64,000 bases of DNA from Aphelenchoides besseyi (lineage: Eukaryota; Nematoda; Chromadorea; Rhabditida; Aphelenchoididae), in NCBI GenBank assembly GCA_024699855.1, contig JAMPIQ010000001.1, positions 2,294,001 through 2,358,000 of the forward strand. Reading direction: 5' to 3'. The position numbers and the translations under genes are program-made. The notes beneath the pieces were generated by a model, which saw nothing but the letters and a program-made list of their open reading frames with translations, ran no database searches and was not told where the DNA came from. This document shows, piece by piece, positions 1 to 10,030 of the stretch; position 1 is the first letter of the stretch; every line of letters begins with the position of its first letter.

Positions 1-117
1 AACAAAACAGCCAATTGAGCTCTTCCCACCTCACTTATTTGCTGCTGCGTCCGATCGAGTTTATAAGCCAAAGACCAGAAAACTCGGCTGTCACTCTCTC
101 GGCTTGCTATTCAAAAG

Positions 118-610
118 ATGTTCAGAAAGTTGTTCCTATTCTTTGCTTATTTGGCGCTTGTTCACGCTTTACAATGTTACACTGTAGGTTCAATCTTCGA
201 CGAATAAATTCTGTTTGTTTGTAGGGTCTGCAAGTGTTCGGAGGTTTTTTGTTTCTACAAAAAAAATGAGTGTTAATTTTGTTTAGGAAATGGAGCTCAA
301 ACAAAAGAGTGTGAAGACAAAAGCGATTGGTGTTACAATGCGACTGCTTCAGCAGGTAACCGTCTAATCAGTTTCAACTTATATTTGATTCGTTCTTTCA
401 AATACTCAACTAAAATGGTTTTAGGCGCGGTCCTAAACATCGCCAAAGCCGGATGTTCCACCTATCGCTGTTATGTAAGTCTTTGCGATGATTCTTGAAC
501 GCACATTCTGATTTCAGTTGTCTCAAGGCTCGTGTTTCCGTACCGAAATCTCAAATGTTCCCGTCTCGTTTTGTTGTTGTGATACCGATCTTTGTAATGG
601 ACGTGATTGA
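118..610 (+). CDS. Small secreted Ly6/three-finger-like cysteine-rich protein
   Basis: The ATG at 118 opens a hydrophobic signal peptide (MFRKLFLFFAYLALVHA) followed directly by LQCYT, the usual Ly6/uPAR-type mature start. I rebuild five exons: 118-183, 225-243, 288-355, about 424-475 and about 518-610, joined by canonical GT..AG introns of about 41-68 nt. The mature part is about 80 residues with ten or more Cys and ends FCCCDTDLCNGRD; the CCC-x3-L-CN end is the hallmark of nematode Ly6-like (ET-module) secreted proteins. An AATAAA lies at 653-658. No GPI-anchor hydrophobic tail is visible, so it is probably freely secreted. Such proteins are usually extracellular ligands or receptor modulators, but the target cannot be told from sequence. 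The tiny 19-nt second exon is the least certain part; without it the signal peptide and cysteine core are unchanged. Confidence 0.72.
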
Positions 611-912
611 TCGGAGTCCTCTTGATTATCTGTATATAACAACTTTGTTCTGAATAAACAAAATCACTTGAATGTGCTTCTTTAGAGACAAACGTTTGTT
701 TTTTGAACGGAAATTGTACTAAACGTCATAAGACACTAATGATCTTCGAGTATCATTCAGATGAAAATATCAACAGGAAACTGAAGTTAATTGAACTGGG
801 GTTGTGACTGTAAATATGACTACTAAAAAGTGCAAATAATTTCTACAACCAAGGTTTTGGTTGATTATCGAATCTTGGTAATGATGTTAATTAGGAACCG
901 ACAAAAATTTAC
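611..912. other. Intergenic; 3' end of the Ly6-like gene
   Basis: It holds the 3'UTR and AATAAA (653-658) of the upstream gene. Beyond that I see only AT-rich sequence with no convincing ORF or RNA gene. Confidence 0.5.
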
Positions 913-984
913 TGGAGATATGGGGAATTGAACCCCAGCCCTCTCGCATGCTAAGCGAGCGCTCTACCACTGAGCTATATCCCC
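913..984 (-). tRNA. tRNA-Ala (anticodon AGC)
   Basis: The minus strand folds as a 72-nt cloverleaf. The 7-bp acceptor stem GGGGATA/TATCTCC contains the G3:U70 wobble pair, the main alanine identity element. The D-arm begins TAGCTCAGTGGTAGAGC, which is also the internal box A promoter. The anticodon stem CTCGC/GCGAG carries loop TTAGCAT with anticodon AGC. The T-arm is GGGTTCAATTCCCC-like (box B), and the discriminator base is A. There is no intron. All parts expected of a cytosolic eukaryotic tRNA-Ala are present, so it is probably functional. It stands alone between two genes with no cluster of other tRNAs visible. Confidence 0.95.
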
Positions 985-2135
985 GCACACTGACCGATGG
1001 GTGCAGTTGGGTGTCAATTAGAAGGAAAGCGAACAACTTCGCAAAGTCACGACTGTTCGTTATGAAGATCATAACTTCTTGACATTCGTAGACTTGAAGC
1101 TCGCTTTTGAAATGAGAGGATTTGCCGTCTTAAACGACTCAAAGAAGGTGAAAGAAGAGAAGCTGTAAGTTCCGTGGTTGTTAAATTTCGATTGAAGTGT
1201 TTGTGCAATGTATGAGTAGATGTTTATGAACGTGCACTTCCTTGGGCAGAAGAATTCGAATTTGTTGTTCAAATGGCAACCGGGCAGTATCGTTTATGAG
1301 AATGCGAAACATTGTGTATAACGCTCTTGATTAAGGACTTTAGAATAAAGTGAGTTTCTTCATCGACGGATTCCAAAATACGTTTGACACCTCAACGACA
1401 CGTTGAGTCTTCTGCCCAAAAACAGTCCGTTGAAATGTCCATTTCGATGTTAAGGTTGATTCCAGTAAATTACTAAAACGTGAATAAGAACGTTCAATCA
1501 AATTTATTGTACCGAATAAGTCCTTTCAATCAACAAGAAACAGAAGTTGATAGACATCTAATTGTGTTCGTGGACAAGTGTAAGATGTCTGTTTCTAAAC
1601 GCGACAACAAAAGAAGTTCGAACCAAATGAAAAGTTGGCTTCTATTTCCTTCGCGCACCTCAAGTCCTGATCTTCTGACTATCAAAGGGCCAAAACCGTT
1701 GAACGATCAGGAATCTCCAGAGTCGAATTGGTTGTATATTTCGAATCGCAGTCGTGTTCACATCGACGTGATTTAACTTGCGTTCAAACTGGCTACGTAA
1801 TCGGAAAGCGAATACAAATTCAGGTGTATATTCACGGTAATCGACTTCAAAGAGCTTACAAACCCATCAATTACGCTAAACTTAATGGACAACAGAACTA
1901 TATAGACGAGTACTATTGCTTCTGAAGTTTAATGGAGATTCAATTCGAAAATAACAACTCAGTAGTTCAGCTGCATATCCGCATTCGAAGATGTTTACAG
2001 AACGGTATTTTAAGTTGTTGGTTGGACAGTTGACGAATTCGGATTCCGAGTATTCCACGCGTAGGATGTTAGAAAATTCAACGGTATTTCTTTGTTACAA
2101 GCATCGAGAGCTGAAACGAAGAAATGAGAAACGTT
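985..2135. other. Long intergenic stretch, no supported gene
   Basis: Short open frames occur at about 1585-1776 and 1728-1925 on plus, and 1991-2215 overlaps the 3' end of the minus gene. None begins with a recognisable domain or signal peptide, and I cannot link them by good splice sites, so I do not call a gene. No tRNA-like fold was seen. Confidence 0.4.
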
Positions 2136-2476
2136 CTAAACACCGAGTTTACAGCAACAACAAACGATCTTTTCTTGTGGTGAATCGACCTTATAACAAC
2201 CACCGTCAGAATTAGGCTCATACATCTAAGCAAAGACTTTCGTTATTGATGGAATCTTTTGAATACCACGCATTTCTTCGTCTCACATCCTCGTGCTATC
2301 GTTTGAGTTCTTCGATCGTAAGACAAAAAGCAACTTTCGGCAGTTGAAGGACAGAGTGTTGGTGTTGAATTGACGGTCACATTTGCGGCATAGAAACTTT
2401 GATAGCACGTACGTCCAACAACAGATTCCAAGTTTAGAAGTGCAGTTAATGCCAGCAGAAAGAAAAGATGTTTCAT
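2136..2476 (-). CDS. Small secreted Ly6-like cysteine-rich protein (second copy type)
   Basis: The start at 2476 opens a clear signal peptide (MKHLFFLLALTALLNLESVVG) followed by RTCYQSF. Read straight through, the frame stops at 2243 with no cysteine-rich C-terminus. A 44-nt intron (GTGGTATT...TTGCTTAG) after GCETKKC restores a second exon ending in VCCCKLGV with stop TAG at 2136-2138, which supplies the Cys triplet typical of Ly6-like proteins. The mature protein is about 80 residues. Its architecture (signal peptide, LxCY or TCY start, CCC near the end) matches the gene at 118-610, but it lacks the final D-x-CN, so the last disulfide may differ. The donor GTGGTA is weak; the frame and cysteine pattern are the main support. 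It is probably secreted; function unknown. Confidence 0.6.
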
Positions 2477-2862
2477 TCTCCTTCAGTTCAACCTTTTACA
2501 TCAACTCAATCGTGTAGTATAAAGGAGTTTTAAAAGTTTGTCGAAATAGTTCATCGATAGTAAGTACGCAGAAACTGCCACAAGATTATCCTTCAAATCG
2601 CGTGTTCTGTTTGCTGCCACTCGTTAGTTTCGTTCAATCGTCAGAAACCACAACCGAATCGGAAGTTCGGTTTCTTGCTTTGATTCAAAGTGTTTTGTTG
2701 ATGTCAAGTTTGAACACCCAATACTTGAAGTCCATTCATGTTCTTCCTCGAAGATCAAAATGACAACAAACTTTCGCAGCGTTTTTTATTTCCGGCAAAG
2801 AAAATCGTGAAAGAATCGGCTCACAAGGAGTTATACTCAACTTGTGTCCGGACCGATGTTGA
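2477..2862. other. Intergenic, 5' side of the Ly6-like gene and 3' side of the orphan membrane protein
   Basis: It probably holds the promoter of the minus-strand Ly6-like gene, with a TAGTATAAAGG stretch at about 2515-2525. No ORF or RNA was seen. Confidence 0.35.
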
Positions 2863-4034
2863 TCATTTGGTACCTTCGTTTGGTCCCTTCACCTTCTGTT
2901 GACCGTTCTGTGGACCGACCTGGTGTTCATTATCGTTGTGTGCAAGAACCGCTTGCGCTTCATTTAGATTGAGCCCCTTGAGTTTTTCGTTTTCCTTTAC
3001 GCCTTTCACGTGTCCTTTCTCAATTGCCGTCTTCATGTCCGGGTCGTCCCCTACTCCCTTCACTCCCTTCTTGCGTTTTTGTTTCTTCAGTTTTTTGACG
3101 TCTACTCCCATGGCCTTCATGCGCTTCTGTTTTTGAATGTTCCATTTGAAACACTGATCCGGCTTGTTTAAGCAGCAGCCTGAAAAGAGAGCCGTTAAAG
3201 GATCAATTGCTTTGAACTTGCATTTGCACCAGCAGAAGCACCAAGTCAGACCGACGGCGGCGACACCAAGAATCAAAACACCACCGATAGCACCACTGAA
3301 ATTTGTCAGATGGAAAAAGATGAGGATGACTCACCCGACAATGCCAACGATCGATCCAGCACCCAAAGCGGTTTTTTCTTCTTTTGGAGTGAACTTTACT
3401 GCATTGTCCTGCAAAGAAAAGGTAAATGGGAAAAAGGAATGGAAACTTACGAACGTGAACTTGAACGGCGGGTATCCAGTTTTCGGATATTCGAAGCCGA
3501 CAACCACAGTGAATTTGCCGCCGACTTCTTCTAACTTGATGTCACCATCGCAAGTGGCGGTTTGACCGCCATAAGTAATACTTGAGCCCGATGCAGTTGC
3601 CGTGACTGAAGATGCCGAGGGAACCGAGCCTCCACCTGAATACAAATGTGATTTGTTTCGTTTTTCATTCGCTCACCACCGAGGTATACTCGTTCGCCAG
3701 TCGTCTGGTAACCGACAACAAACTTGCAACCTCCAAGAGTCATTTCCATTCTGAAAATGGAACAATTGCTCACTTGCCACGTTGCGTTGACTCACTCACT
3801 GCCAGTGTTCGTGCCTTGCTTCTCAACCTTGAATTTCACCCGTTGTTCCGTCACTTCCAAAGTCTCTGTAGCTGATGAACCATCGGCGGTGTAGACCCTA
3901 AAAATAATCAGCAAAAGAACGCCCCACAAAACTCACGGATGTGGGCCTTGCAAGTTGAATTCAGCATGAACCCAATCGAACATCGACATTGCCACGAAGG
4001 CAATGCCAATGAGCCAGAGACGATGAGCGTCCAT
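2863..4034 (-). CDS. Orphan type I membrane protein with lysine-rich cytoplasmic tail
   Basis: The start at 4034 gives signal peptide MDAHRLWLIGIAFVAMSMFD followed by WVHAEFNLQGPHP. Six exons join across short GT..AG introns (for example after 3937, GTGAGTTT). The ectodomain is about 150 residues, rich in Thr/Ser/Gly with two or three Cys (GGCKFVVGYQ, TATCDGD), and looks beta-rich. One transmembrane segment (GSIVGIVGGAIGGVLILGVA) is followed by a juxtamembrane Cys cluster (WCFCWCKCKF), a likely palmitoylation site. The cytoplasmic tail of about 110 residues is strongly basic (KKLKKQKRKKG) and low-complexity, ending NEGTK. I recognise no family. It could be a nematode-specific surface or vesicle protein. 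Exon joins keep one frame throughout, so I am fairly sure it is a gene; the function is unknown. Confidence 0.65.
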
Positions 4035-5237
4035 CGGATCCACAAGTGAACGCACAGAAATCGAAGAGCGAAGCGTAGAAGAAGACGAACGAGCGTAAAG
4101 ACCCAATCGAGCAACCTTTCTGTCCCAAATCTTCGGCTTTTATACTCTTCAATTTTGCTGTGCATCACTAATTTCTATATGCAAGTTGGTCTGAATCACT
4201 AATTTCTGCTGATTTGTTTGAGTCACTAATTCTGGGGACTTGGACGATCGAAACATTCAATTAGACCGACAGTAACAGTAACTGCAAATCGATTAACAGC
4301 TACAGAAGCAGACGACTGATTCCAGAACTTTGAGTTTGTGAATTCACTTGTCACGATTTGATTGCAAGTTTCCTTTTTCTTCTATCCCTTTACAGCTTTC
4401 CTTGACTGAAGTTCAAGTCAGTTGATAGCGAAAGTATACTTCATCGATTAATTTAATTCGCGTCGCTGACTTTCAAGTCCTAATCGAACTTAACAATGAA
4501 AAGATTGGTAATGTAAGGGAATGGATTCTTCTTCTCGAAGGTCCAAGTTCATCGACTCTGATTAAGTCGTTTGTCTGGTGCAAACGTCGTCATTACTGTA
4601 AACTGTTTACTATGCGCAACAATAACTTCCGATAACTGAAGGTTCTTGGTAGCAAATTTCGTTGATTAACCCACTTGTTTGTTTTCGATAGAATTTCGGA
4701 ATCCGATTTCCGCTCACCCTCAGGATGTTTTGAGCGGATATTCGCAACAATCAATGAGTAATCGATTGTTACCACTCCACAGCTGTTGGCCTACATGTTG
4801 AAGAGTGTTAGCAAAACGGTGCGTCTTTTCACCTCCGACTTCAAAGTTTCGGTCGTTCATTGTTGTTGTGATGCGTTTCACAGAAATCTTCTTTAGTCTG
4901 CTCATTGTATTTTGAGTGCTGGTGTTGATGACGGCTCAGGCACTAATGAGTTGTGTAGTGGACAAATCCCACCAGCTCTCGCCCTGAGCTACGCCAACAT
5001 CTGATGTGCTTATTAGGTATTAATCGTATTGTTTGACAGGTTGAAGGATTTCGAAAGCCAATTTATTGTTTGAGTTAAGATACTAGCTTATTTGTTTCAT
5101 TTGAAAAGTTTTGTTGGCTTTAATTATTCATTTTCTCTTTGTTATCATTATAGGTATTGGTATCTCATTTATTAACAAAACAACAACAATTTGTGCTCAA
5201 TTTCTGTAAACAAATTTCAACAAATGAACTTTCATTC
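4035..5237. other. 1.2-kb intergenic region
   Basis: It lies between the starts or ends of two minus-strand genes. It contains the three-copy motif at 4165-4233 and AT-rich sequence. Short minus-strand frames at 4593-4905 overlap each other and have no domain. No RNA gene was seen. Confidence 0.4.
4165..4233. repeat. Three spaced copies of TCACTAATTTCT in the upstream region of the orphan membrane gene
   Basis: TCACTAATTTCT occurs at 4165-4176 and 4196-4207, and the near copy TCACTAATTCT at 4223-4233. Spacing is 31 and 27 nt, about three helical turns. They lie 130-200 bp upstream of the start codon at 4034. Read on the gene's strand the unit is AGAAATTAGTGA, with an ATTA/TAAT core as bound by homeodomain factors. 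A regulatory role is inference. Confidence 0.5.
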
Positions 5238-5866
5238 TCAAGTCAATGCATCTTCATTGCGAATATACTCGCCCAAATCGGCCTGATGCAAAACAACGAT
5301 TGAGGTTGGATCGGCGTGACGACAGTCGGTGGTCCCTTTGGACACGATCCCAAAGCCTATAAATTAGTTGCGTCAAAAATATAAGAGCAGCTTGCTTACC
5401 CAATGGTTTGTCGTCCATACTGAACACAACCACTCCTTGGCGTGCTTCTGTTCCCTCAGTCATTCGACCAACTCCCGACTTCAAGATGTTGTTGCCGTAG
5501 AGAAACTGTTGCTCAGCGGTCGGTTTCAACCAAACTCTCCACTAAATTATAAACTATAGACAAAACAAACGGCTTCTGAATTACCTTTGCGTATGGGGCT
5601 AAATAATCGAGAGCTGTGATATGAAGGAAGAACTTTCCACTCTTTGTGAATTTGCCCAAACACGTCCCGAACGACATCAAATGCTTACGATCGACCACAG
5701 CTGCTATTCGCATCAAACGCTCACTGGCATAGTAAACACGATCCCGGTGATATCGAAAACAGTAATCGCCATCTTCGCATTCTAACAGCAACTTGATGTT
5801 CTCGCCGATGTATTTGGCCAACTTCTCGAACAACTTTTCTGTCTCCTCGTCTGTCAACGGGCGCAT
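5238..5866 (-). CDS. NIP7: 60S ribosome biogenesis factor NIP7
   Basis: The protein starts [20 protein letters not shown], nearly identical to the start of eukaryotic NIP7. It continues with the conserved N-terminal fold ([42 protein letters not shown]) and a C-terminal PUA RNA-binding domain ([33 protein letters not shown], ending [10 protein letters not shown]). Three exons are joined by introns of about 45 nt at 5584 and in the 5370-5400 region; about 180 residues matches the family. NIP7 acts in the nucleolus and binds pre-rRNA during 27S processing and 60S maturation. The gene lies 259 nt downstream of CDC6 on the same strand, with an acceptor-like CCACCAATTTAG just before the ATG, which suggests a trans-spliced operon gene together with WDR46, another nucleolar factor. 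Confidence 0.95.
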
Positions 5867-6124
5867 TTCAACGTCTAAATTGGTGGTTATAAGCAACGAG
5901 AACTCGAGAAAACAGTAGCAAGTGAACGGACAAGTGAATGTCCATGACACAATGTCATCTATTACACTGGTTGACTGTAGAGCTGTTTAATAGTCTCGTT
6001 TTACGACTGAATAACAAATGAGCAAAAAAGTTAGTGAAATGCAATTGACTCGTAATATCTGGTTAAGTACAATTGAAAGAATATGAATAAAGCAAAACAA
6101 ACGTGAGTATCATAAACGTAAGAA

Positions 6125-7541
6125 TTAAACTTTGACAAAAATATCGCTGACAGATTGAATAAGAGATGAGTCGGAGATCTTCCTTTGTGCCGTCTCAATG
6201 TCCACAAACACAGTGATCGTATCCTTTTTCAGGTCGATCATTCCATTCATTTTCAGAAAATCTAATGAGTCGTCAATGCCGTCGAAGACATTCAAATCGA
6301 AAGTCTCGACTTTCTGCTTCTGACAAACCAGTTTGTACATTTCGAAGAGTTGAGTTCGTTTGATGGTCAATCTTTTGGACTGATTCGTTGACGACTTTAA
6401 CAAATGAAGAACACACGCGAGAACAATCTTCTGTTTCAGTGGTAATTGAACACGAACGATCGGTGAAGCTGTGACATGATTGAAAAGTGTGAGAACATCT
6501 CGACAAGCAGAAGACGGAGTTCGCGGAGTCGATGGAGTCGAATCAGCGTTTTCGAGTCGTGGTCGCTTCTTGGTGGGCGTCGAGAACGATTTGTTGCGAT
6601 TCTCATCAGTTGGTGGTCTGAAATTCAGCTTTCAAAACCAATGAATACGCGTGTGTTTACCGCATTTTGATCATCTCGTCAATGATCGTGATTGCACGAC
6701 GAATATCTCCGGTTTGAGTAGCAACCTTTTTAGCGCACAATTTGAACGCATTTTCTTCGATTTCCGACTGAACACAAGATCATATACAAAAGGTAATTGA
6801 CTACTCACATAATCTTTCGCGAACTTGTGTCGCAAAATTGCTTCAATTTGATCGGAAGTGTACGCGCGAAACATGATCATTTCCGGTGGAGTCGGATTGC
6901 GTTTCAGGTGTCGTTCGATGAGATCCAACGAGTTGCTGATTGCTGAATCACTTTGCAATTAGACATCAGGAATCGAACTAACCGATCAAAAGAACGTTTC
7001 CACCGCTTTTCAACGGCCAACCGAACACTCGAGATAAAAGAGTTGCATTCATTTGCGTCAAACTGTCCACTTCATCCAAAACAAGAATACTAAATGCGAA
7101 TCATAGGTCATTAGAGCGAATTGGCTTCTTACATTTTCGATGCAAACAACAATGTTTCCGCTTCTTTCATCGCGTTCTGTGGTCCCAATTTCTTCGAAGA
7201 TTTTGATTTGTTCAAATGATCGTAGATTTCGATGCAGAAATCAGTTTGCTTTGAAATCCCAAGACAGTTGATGTACACGTAAGTGAACTAGATACATGGC
7301 AATAATAAGCATAAGAACAAAAACTTACTTTGTTCTTTTTTCCAAATGGATTCGGTAATGACTCAACGACTGATTTCACGGCCGCCGTTTTTCCTAGGAT
7401 CCAACGTCTTTACTTACTTTACAAAGGATTACCTGTTCCAGGAACTCCTTTAATGCAAATAGACTGCGGATGTTGATCTTGAAACCACAGCTCAATCAAC
7501 TCCATCAACTGTGCCACTTCAGCCTCACGTCCGACTAACAT
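6125..7541 (-). CDS. CDC6: Replication licensing AAA+ ATPase CDC6, N-terminally short
   Basis: From MLVGREAEVAQL the product runs through Walker A (GVPGTGKT, split by a 39-nt intron), Walker B (LVLDEVDSL), the sensor-like SNSLDL and arginine-rich AAA+ lid, then a winged-helix domain (LPLKQKIVLACVLHLL, LFEMYKLVCQKQKV) closely matching metazoan CDC6. CDC6 loads MCM helicase onto ORC-bound origins. The product is about 400 residues, against 500-560 usual: the N-terminal regulatory tail is absent because the ATG follows a trans-splice-like acceptor only about 140 nt after the WDR46 stop. The linker between AAA+ and winged helix carries STPTKKRPR and STPSTPRTPSS, that is several TP sites, one full CDK site (T-P-x-K) and a basic NLS-like run. 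Orc1 is excluded by the C-terminal match and lack of BAH domain. Confidence 0.9.
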
Positions 7542-7544
7542 CTT

Positions 7545-7643
7545 CTGAAGCAATAAAGTAGGAGCAATGTTAGAAGTGTGCAATATTACAGGATTTTGAA
7601 ACCCAAAATTGAGGTAATTACTCCTCATTAATAAACATTTTAT
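7545..7643 (-). promoter_or_regulatory. WDR46-CDC6 intercistronic region (poly(A) signal plus trans-splice-like acceptor)
   Basis: On the minus strand an AATAAA (plus 7638-7643) follows the WDR46 stop. About 90 nt later a pyrimidine-rich acceptor TATTGCTTCAG (AG at 7545-7546) sits three bases before the CDC6 ATG. This signal order and spacing is that of nematode operon junctions, where the downstream message receives a spliced leader. Confidence 0.6.
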
Positions 7644-7685
7644 TCTCAACAATCGAAAACTTCAACAATAACGATACGGTTTTGT

Positions 7686-9334
7686 TCACTTCAAAACTTT
7701 TTTGCGTGAGTGATACCGCGATGGATTGACATTAACGTTTGTGTTCTTCCAATGCATCACTTCATCTCGATAGGTAATGTTCTTCTTCAACGCTTCTTGA
7801 TTCACACGATTGATGTCCGTTGGGTCAAGTGTAATCATGTTGGGTTGTATCTTCTCCAGCAATTGACGTACTTCCCGCTCCTGTCTTTGTTTCTTCGATT
7901 CAAACGGATTGGCTTGAAGTGCGTCAAAGTTAGGATCACCAGAACCGGGTACCAGAATCGAACTGAAGCCGTTCGTATGTCCAACACCCAAAACATCTTC
8001 GTACGGGCAAAACTGAAGACACGATATGGCAGATGCTGGAGAATAGCGCATATACGGTTGAGCAGTTACTCCCGTACAAGCATCATTGTACAGATGAACG
8101 TCTCGACCAAATGCAACCGCAACACATTGTTTTTGACTGAAGGCAACACGAGTAGCCGGCATCGTCATTTTGTAAGTGCTAAGTTCGTTATACATTCGCA
8201 TATCCCAGATTCTAAAATCGCCATAAAAAAATAAACTGCCAAGCGAATTCGTTTACTTCAATTGACTGTCCAAACTCGTAGTTGCCATGTACGTTCCTGT
8301 TCGATCAATTGCTACATCACTAATTGGTGACTTATGAGCAAGCATTTCAACTAATCCCTCATTCATGTTTGGTGCCCACAAACAAATAACTCCTAAAAGA
8401 TCATAACTAATACTCAAACTTTATTAGCACCTACCTTTTGTATTTCCAGAGACGACTATCGCATTCGAAGGATTCTGAGCCATACATGTTGTGTTCTTTT
8501 GTTTGATTCGCTGTGAAGAAACCAATTTACCAGTAGAAACATCCAAATACGAAAGAAAGTCGGTGTTACTTAAAGCGACAAGCAGAAAATGTCGTGGCAG
8601 AAACTCTAAGGAGTGGACGTCGAATAAACTTTTGATGCAATGTAACTCAGTGCCATTTCGATCGTAGATGTATGTCCAACGTTTCTGCGCAGCGGCGAAC
8701 ATGTTTTCATTGTGTAACCACCTATAACCGAGTAATTGAGTGGCTTTTTCAAAACTCACTTGACAGCGTTAACTTTTTCATCGATCGAAATCTCGGTGTG
8801 TAGACTTTTGGTCATCCAATCGAACGCTGCCAAATGCCCATCACGACCGCCGAGAAGCAGATGTCGACCATTCGGAGTGTAGTCGGCTTTATATGGTCCG
8901 TGATCAAGGTCAAGATTGAAATGCTAAAGAATTGTAAACAATAAAGTTGTGAGCAAACAAACTTTTGTTGCTGTAGCCACATCAACACTATCAACGATAT
9001 CTTGTTGTTTGACAAAATAAGTTGGGGTATTGTCTTCGGTGGCCAAAAACCTGAAGGTTAATGGTCGTCATTTAAGTTAAAAGACAACTGATACCCTTCT
9101 TTTTGTTGGTTCAAAATCTCTGCTCGAGCTTTTCGTTCCACACGTTCACGTAGTCGTTCCTTCTTCTGTGTAATCTTTTTGACGTGAAGTTTTGTTCGAA
9201 CTCTCGTCTAAACGAACAATGAAAAGCAATCAAGAAATCAACAGTCTTACCGGATCCAACTCCTCAACATCGTCCACATCTCTTCGTTGCAGATCCTTTT
9301 TCGTAATACCCACTAGTTTCGATCCCTCTTTCAT
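7686..9334 (-). CDS. WDR46: U3 snoRNP WD-repeat protein WDR46/UTP7
   Basis: The start MKEGSKLVGITKKDLQRRD at 9334 follows an acceptor-like TTCAAATTCCAG. A basic coiled segment (KKERLRERVERKARAEI) is followed by WD40 repeats (YTPNGRHLLLGGRDGHLAAFDW, then repeats ending in LVALSNTDFLSYLD, IVVSGNTKG, IWDMRMYNELS) and the BING4CT C-terminal domain, whose NPFESKKQRQEREVRQLLEK and basic end RYHSRKKVLK are typical of the family. About eight exons; about 450-460 residues, somewhat shorter than the human protein at the N-terminus. WDR46 is a scaffold of the small-subunit processome for 18S rRNA maturation. It is the first gene of the probable WDR46-CDC6-NIP7 transcription unit. Confidence 0.92.
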
Positions 9335-9641
9335 TGTGCTCACTGGAATTTGAACGAAGAGAAAAATGACCCAAAAGCGCCAAAAATCCGAAAGCTCTTC
9401 AGTTAACCAAATGTCACCTATCGATGCCCATCAAGTCAACGAAGTAACTGATGGCCAAACAAAAGCGATCGCAAACAGATGAGTTTAATGGCCACATTCT
9501 CAAGTGTTGCAATTTCATGTTCCGCTTAACGTTCTGTAGATTTTTTGATTGCTAAGATTTTCGGTTACAAAACTAATGAGCTCGATCGCATAATCGAAAA
9601 GCAATCTGACTAATTAGTGAAAGTACTTTTCTTATGCAAAT
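9335..9641. other. Promoter-side region of the WDR46 operon
   Basis: AT-rich, no ORF. It lies between the WDR46 start and the 3' end of the next minus-strand gene, so it may be either promoter or an additional intercistronic region (307 nt). Confidence 0.35.
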
Positions 9642-10030
9642 TTATTCTCCAACAAAATTACTTTCAATCTCCGCTCTTGTTCGTTCGACATCAGCTCTCG
9701 GATTAGAAATTCTGTTAAGTCGTTTTTCTTCGCATGTTTGCACTCGAGACCCGGAGCCGAAATGGTTCAGGGGATAGCGAACTGGAATTCGTGGGATTCC
9801 GTGGTGTGAGAAAATCGTGTGTTCATGATGCCTAAAATGTTGTAATGAGTCATAGCAGTTTAGCGGCTGCATTGATGTACACCAAAAACCTGAAACAACG
9901 ATTTTGCTCAACAACCCGAAAACTTATTGCTTTTTGACCGTGCCATTCAACCCATCCGTTTCGAGTCGTCAAAGAAGATTTGCGAGACGGTTGAGCGGGT
10001 TTTGGGGACCGAAAGTATTCCGTCGACTAA
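9642..10030 (-). CDS. Unrecognised minus-strand gene, 5' end unresolved
   Basis: The 3' exon is convincing: HHEHTIFSHHGIPRIPVRY... continues to RADVERTRAEIESNFVGE with stop at 9642-9644, with balanced composition and a good acceptor (ACATTTTAG). Upstream, two different frames are both open between about 9900 and 10020: one reads TRNGWVEWHGQKA, the other VPKTRSTVSQIFFDDSKRMG. Each can be spliced to the 3' exon by a plausible GT..AG intron, so the true structure or alternative splicing cannot be settled by eye. I find no credible ATG exon; it may lie in 10030-10400. No domain is recognised. It lies upstream of WDR46 on the same strand and could be the first gene of that unit. Confidence 0.4.

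Noticed and set aside
1480..1925. Two overlapping plus-strand frames of 98 and 65 codons
   Set aside because: No domain, signal peptide or consistent splice join, and no upstream acceptor; treated as chance open frames in intergenic DNA.
4921..5000. Possible stem-loop RNA around GGCTCAGGC...GCCCTGAGC
   Set aside because: The arms are imperfect and about 50 nt apart; no tRNA, snRNA or spliced-leader features (no SL-like 5' sequence or good Sm site) were found.
7542..7652. N-terminal extension of CDC6 (LRIKCLLMRSNYLNF...)
   Set aside because: It begins at a non-ATG codon within the WDR46 3'UTR, overlaps its poly(A) signal and is cut off by the acceptor at 7545.
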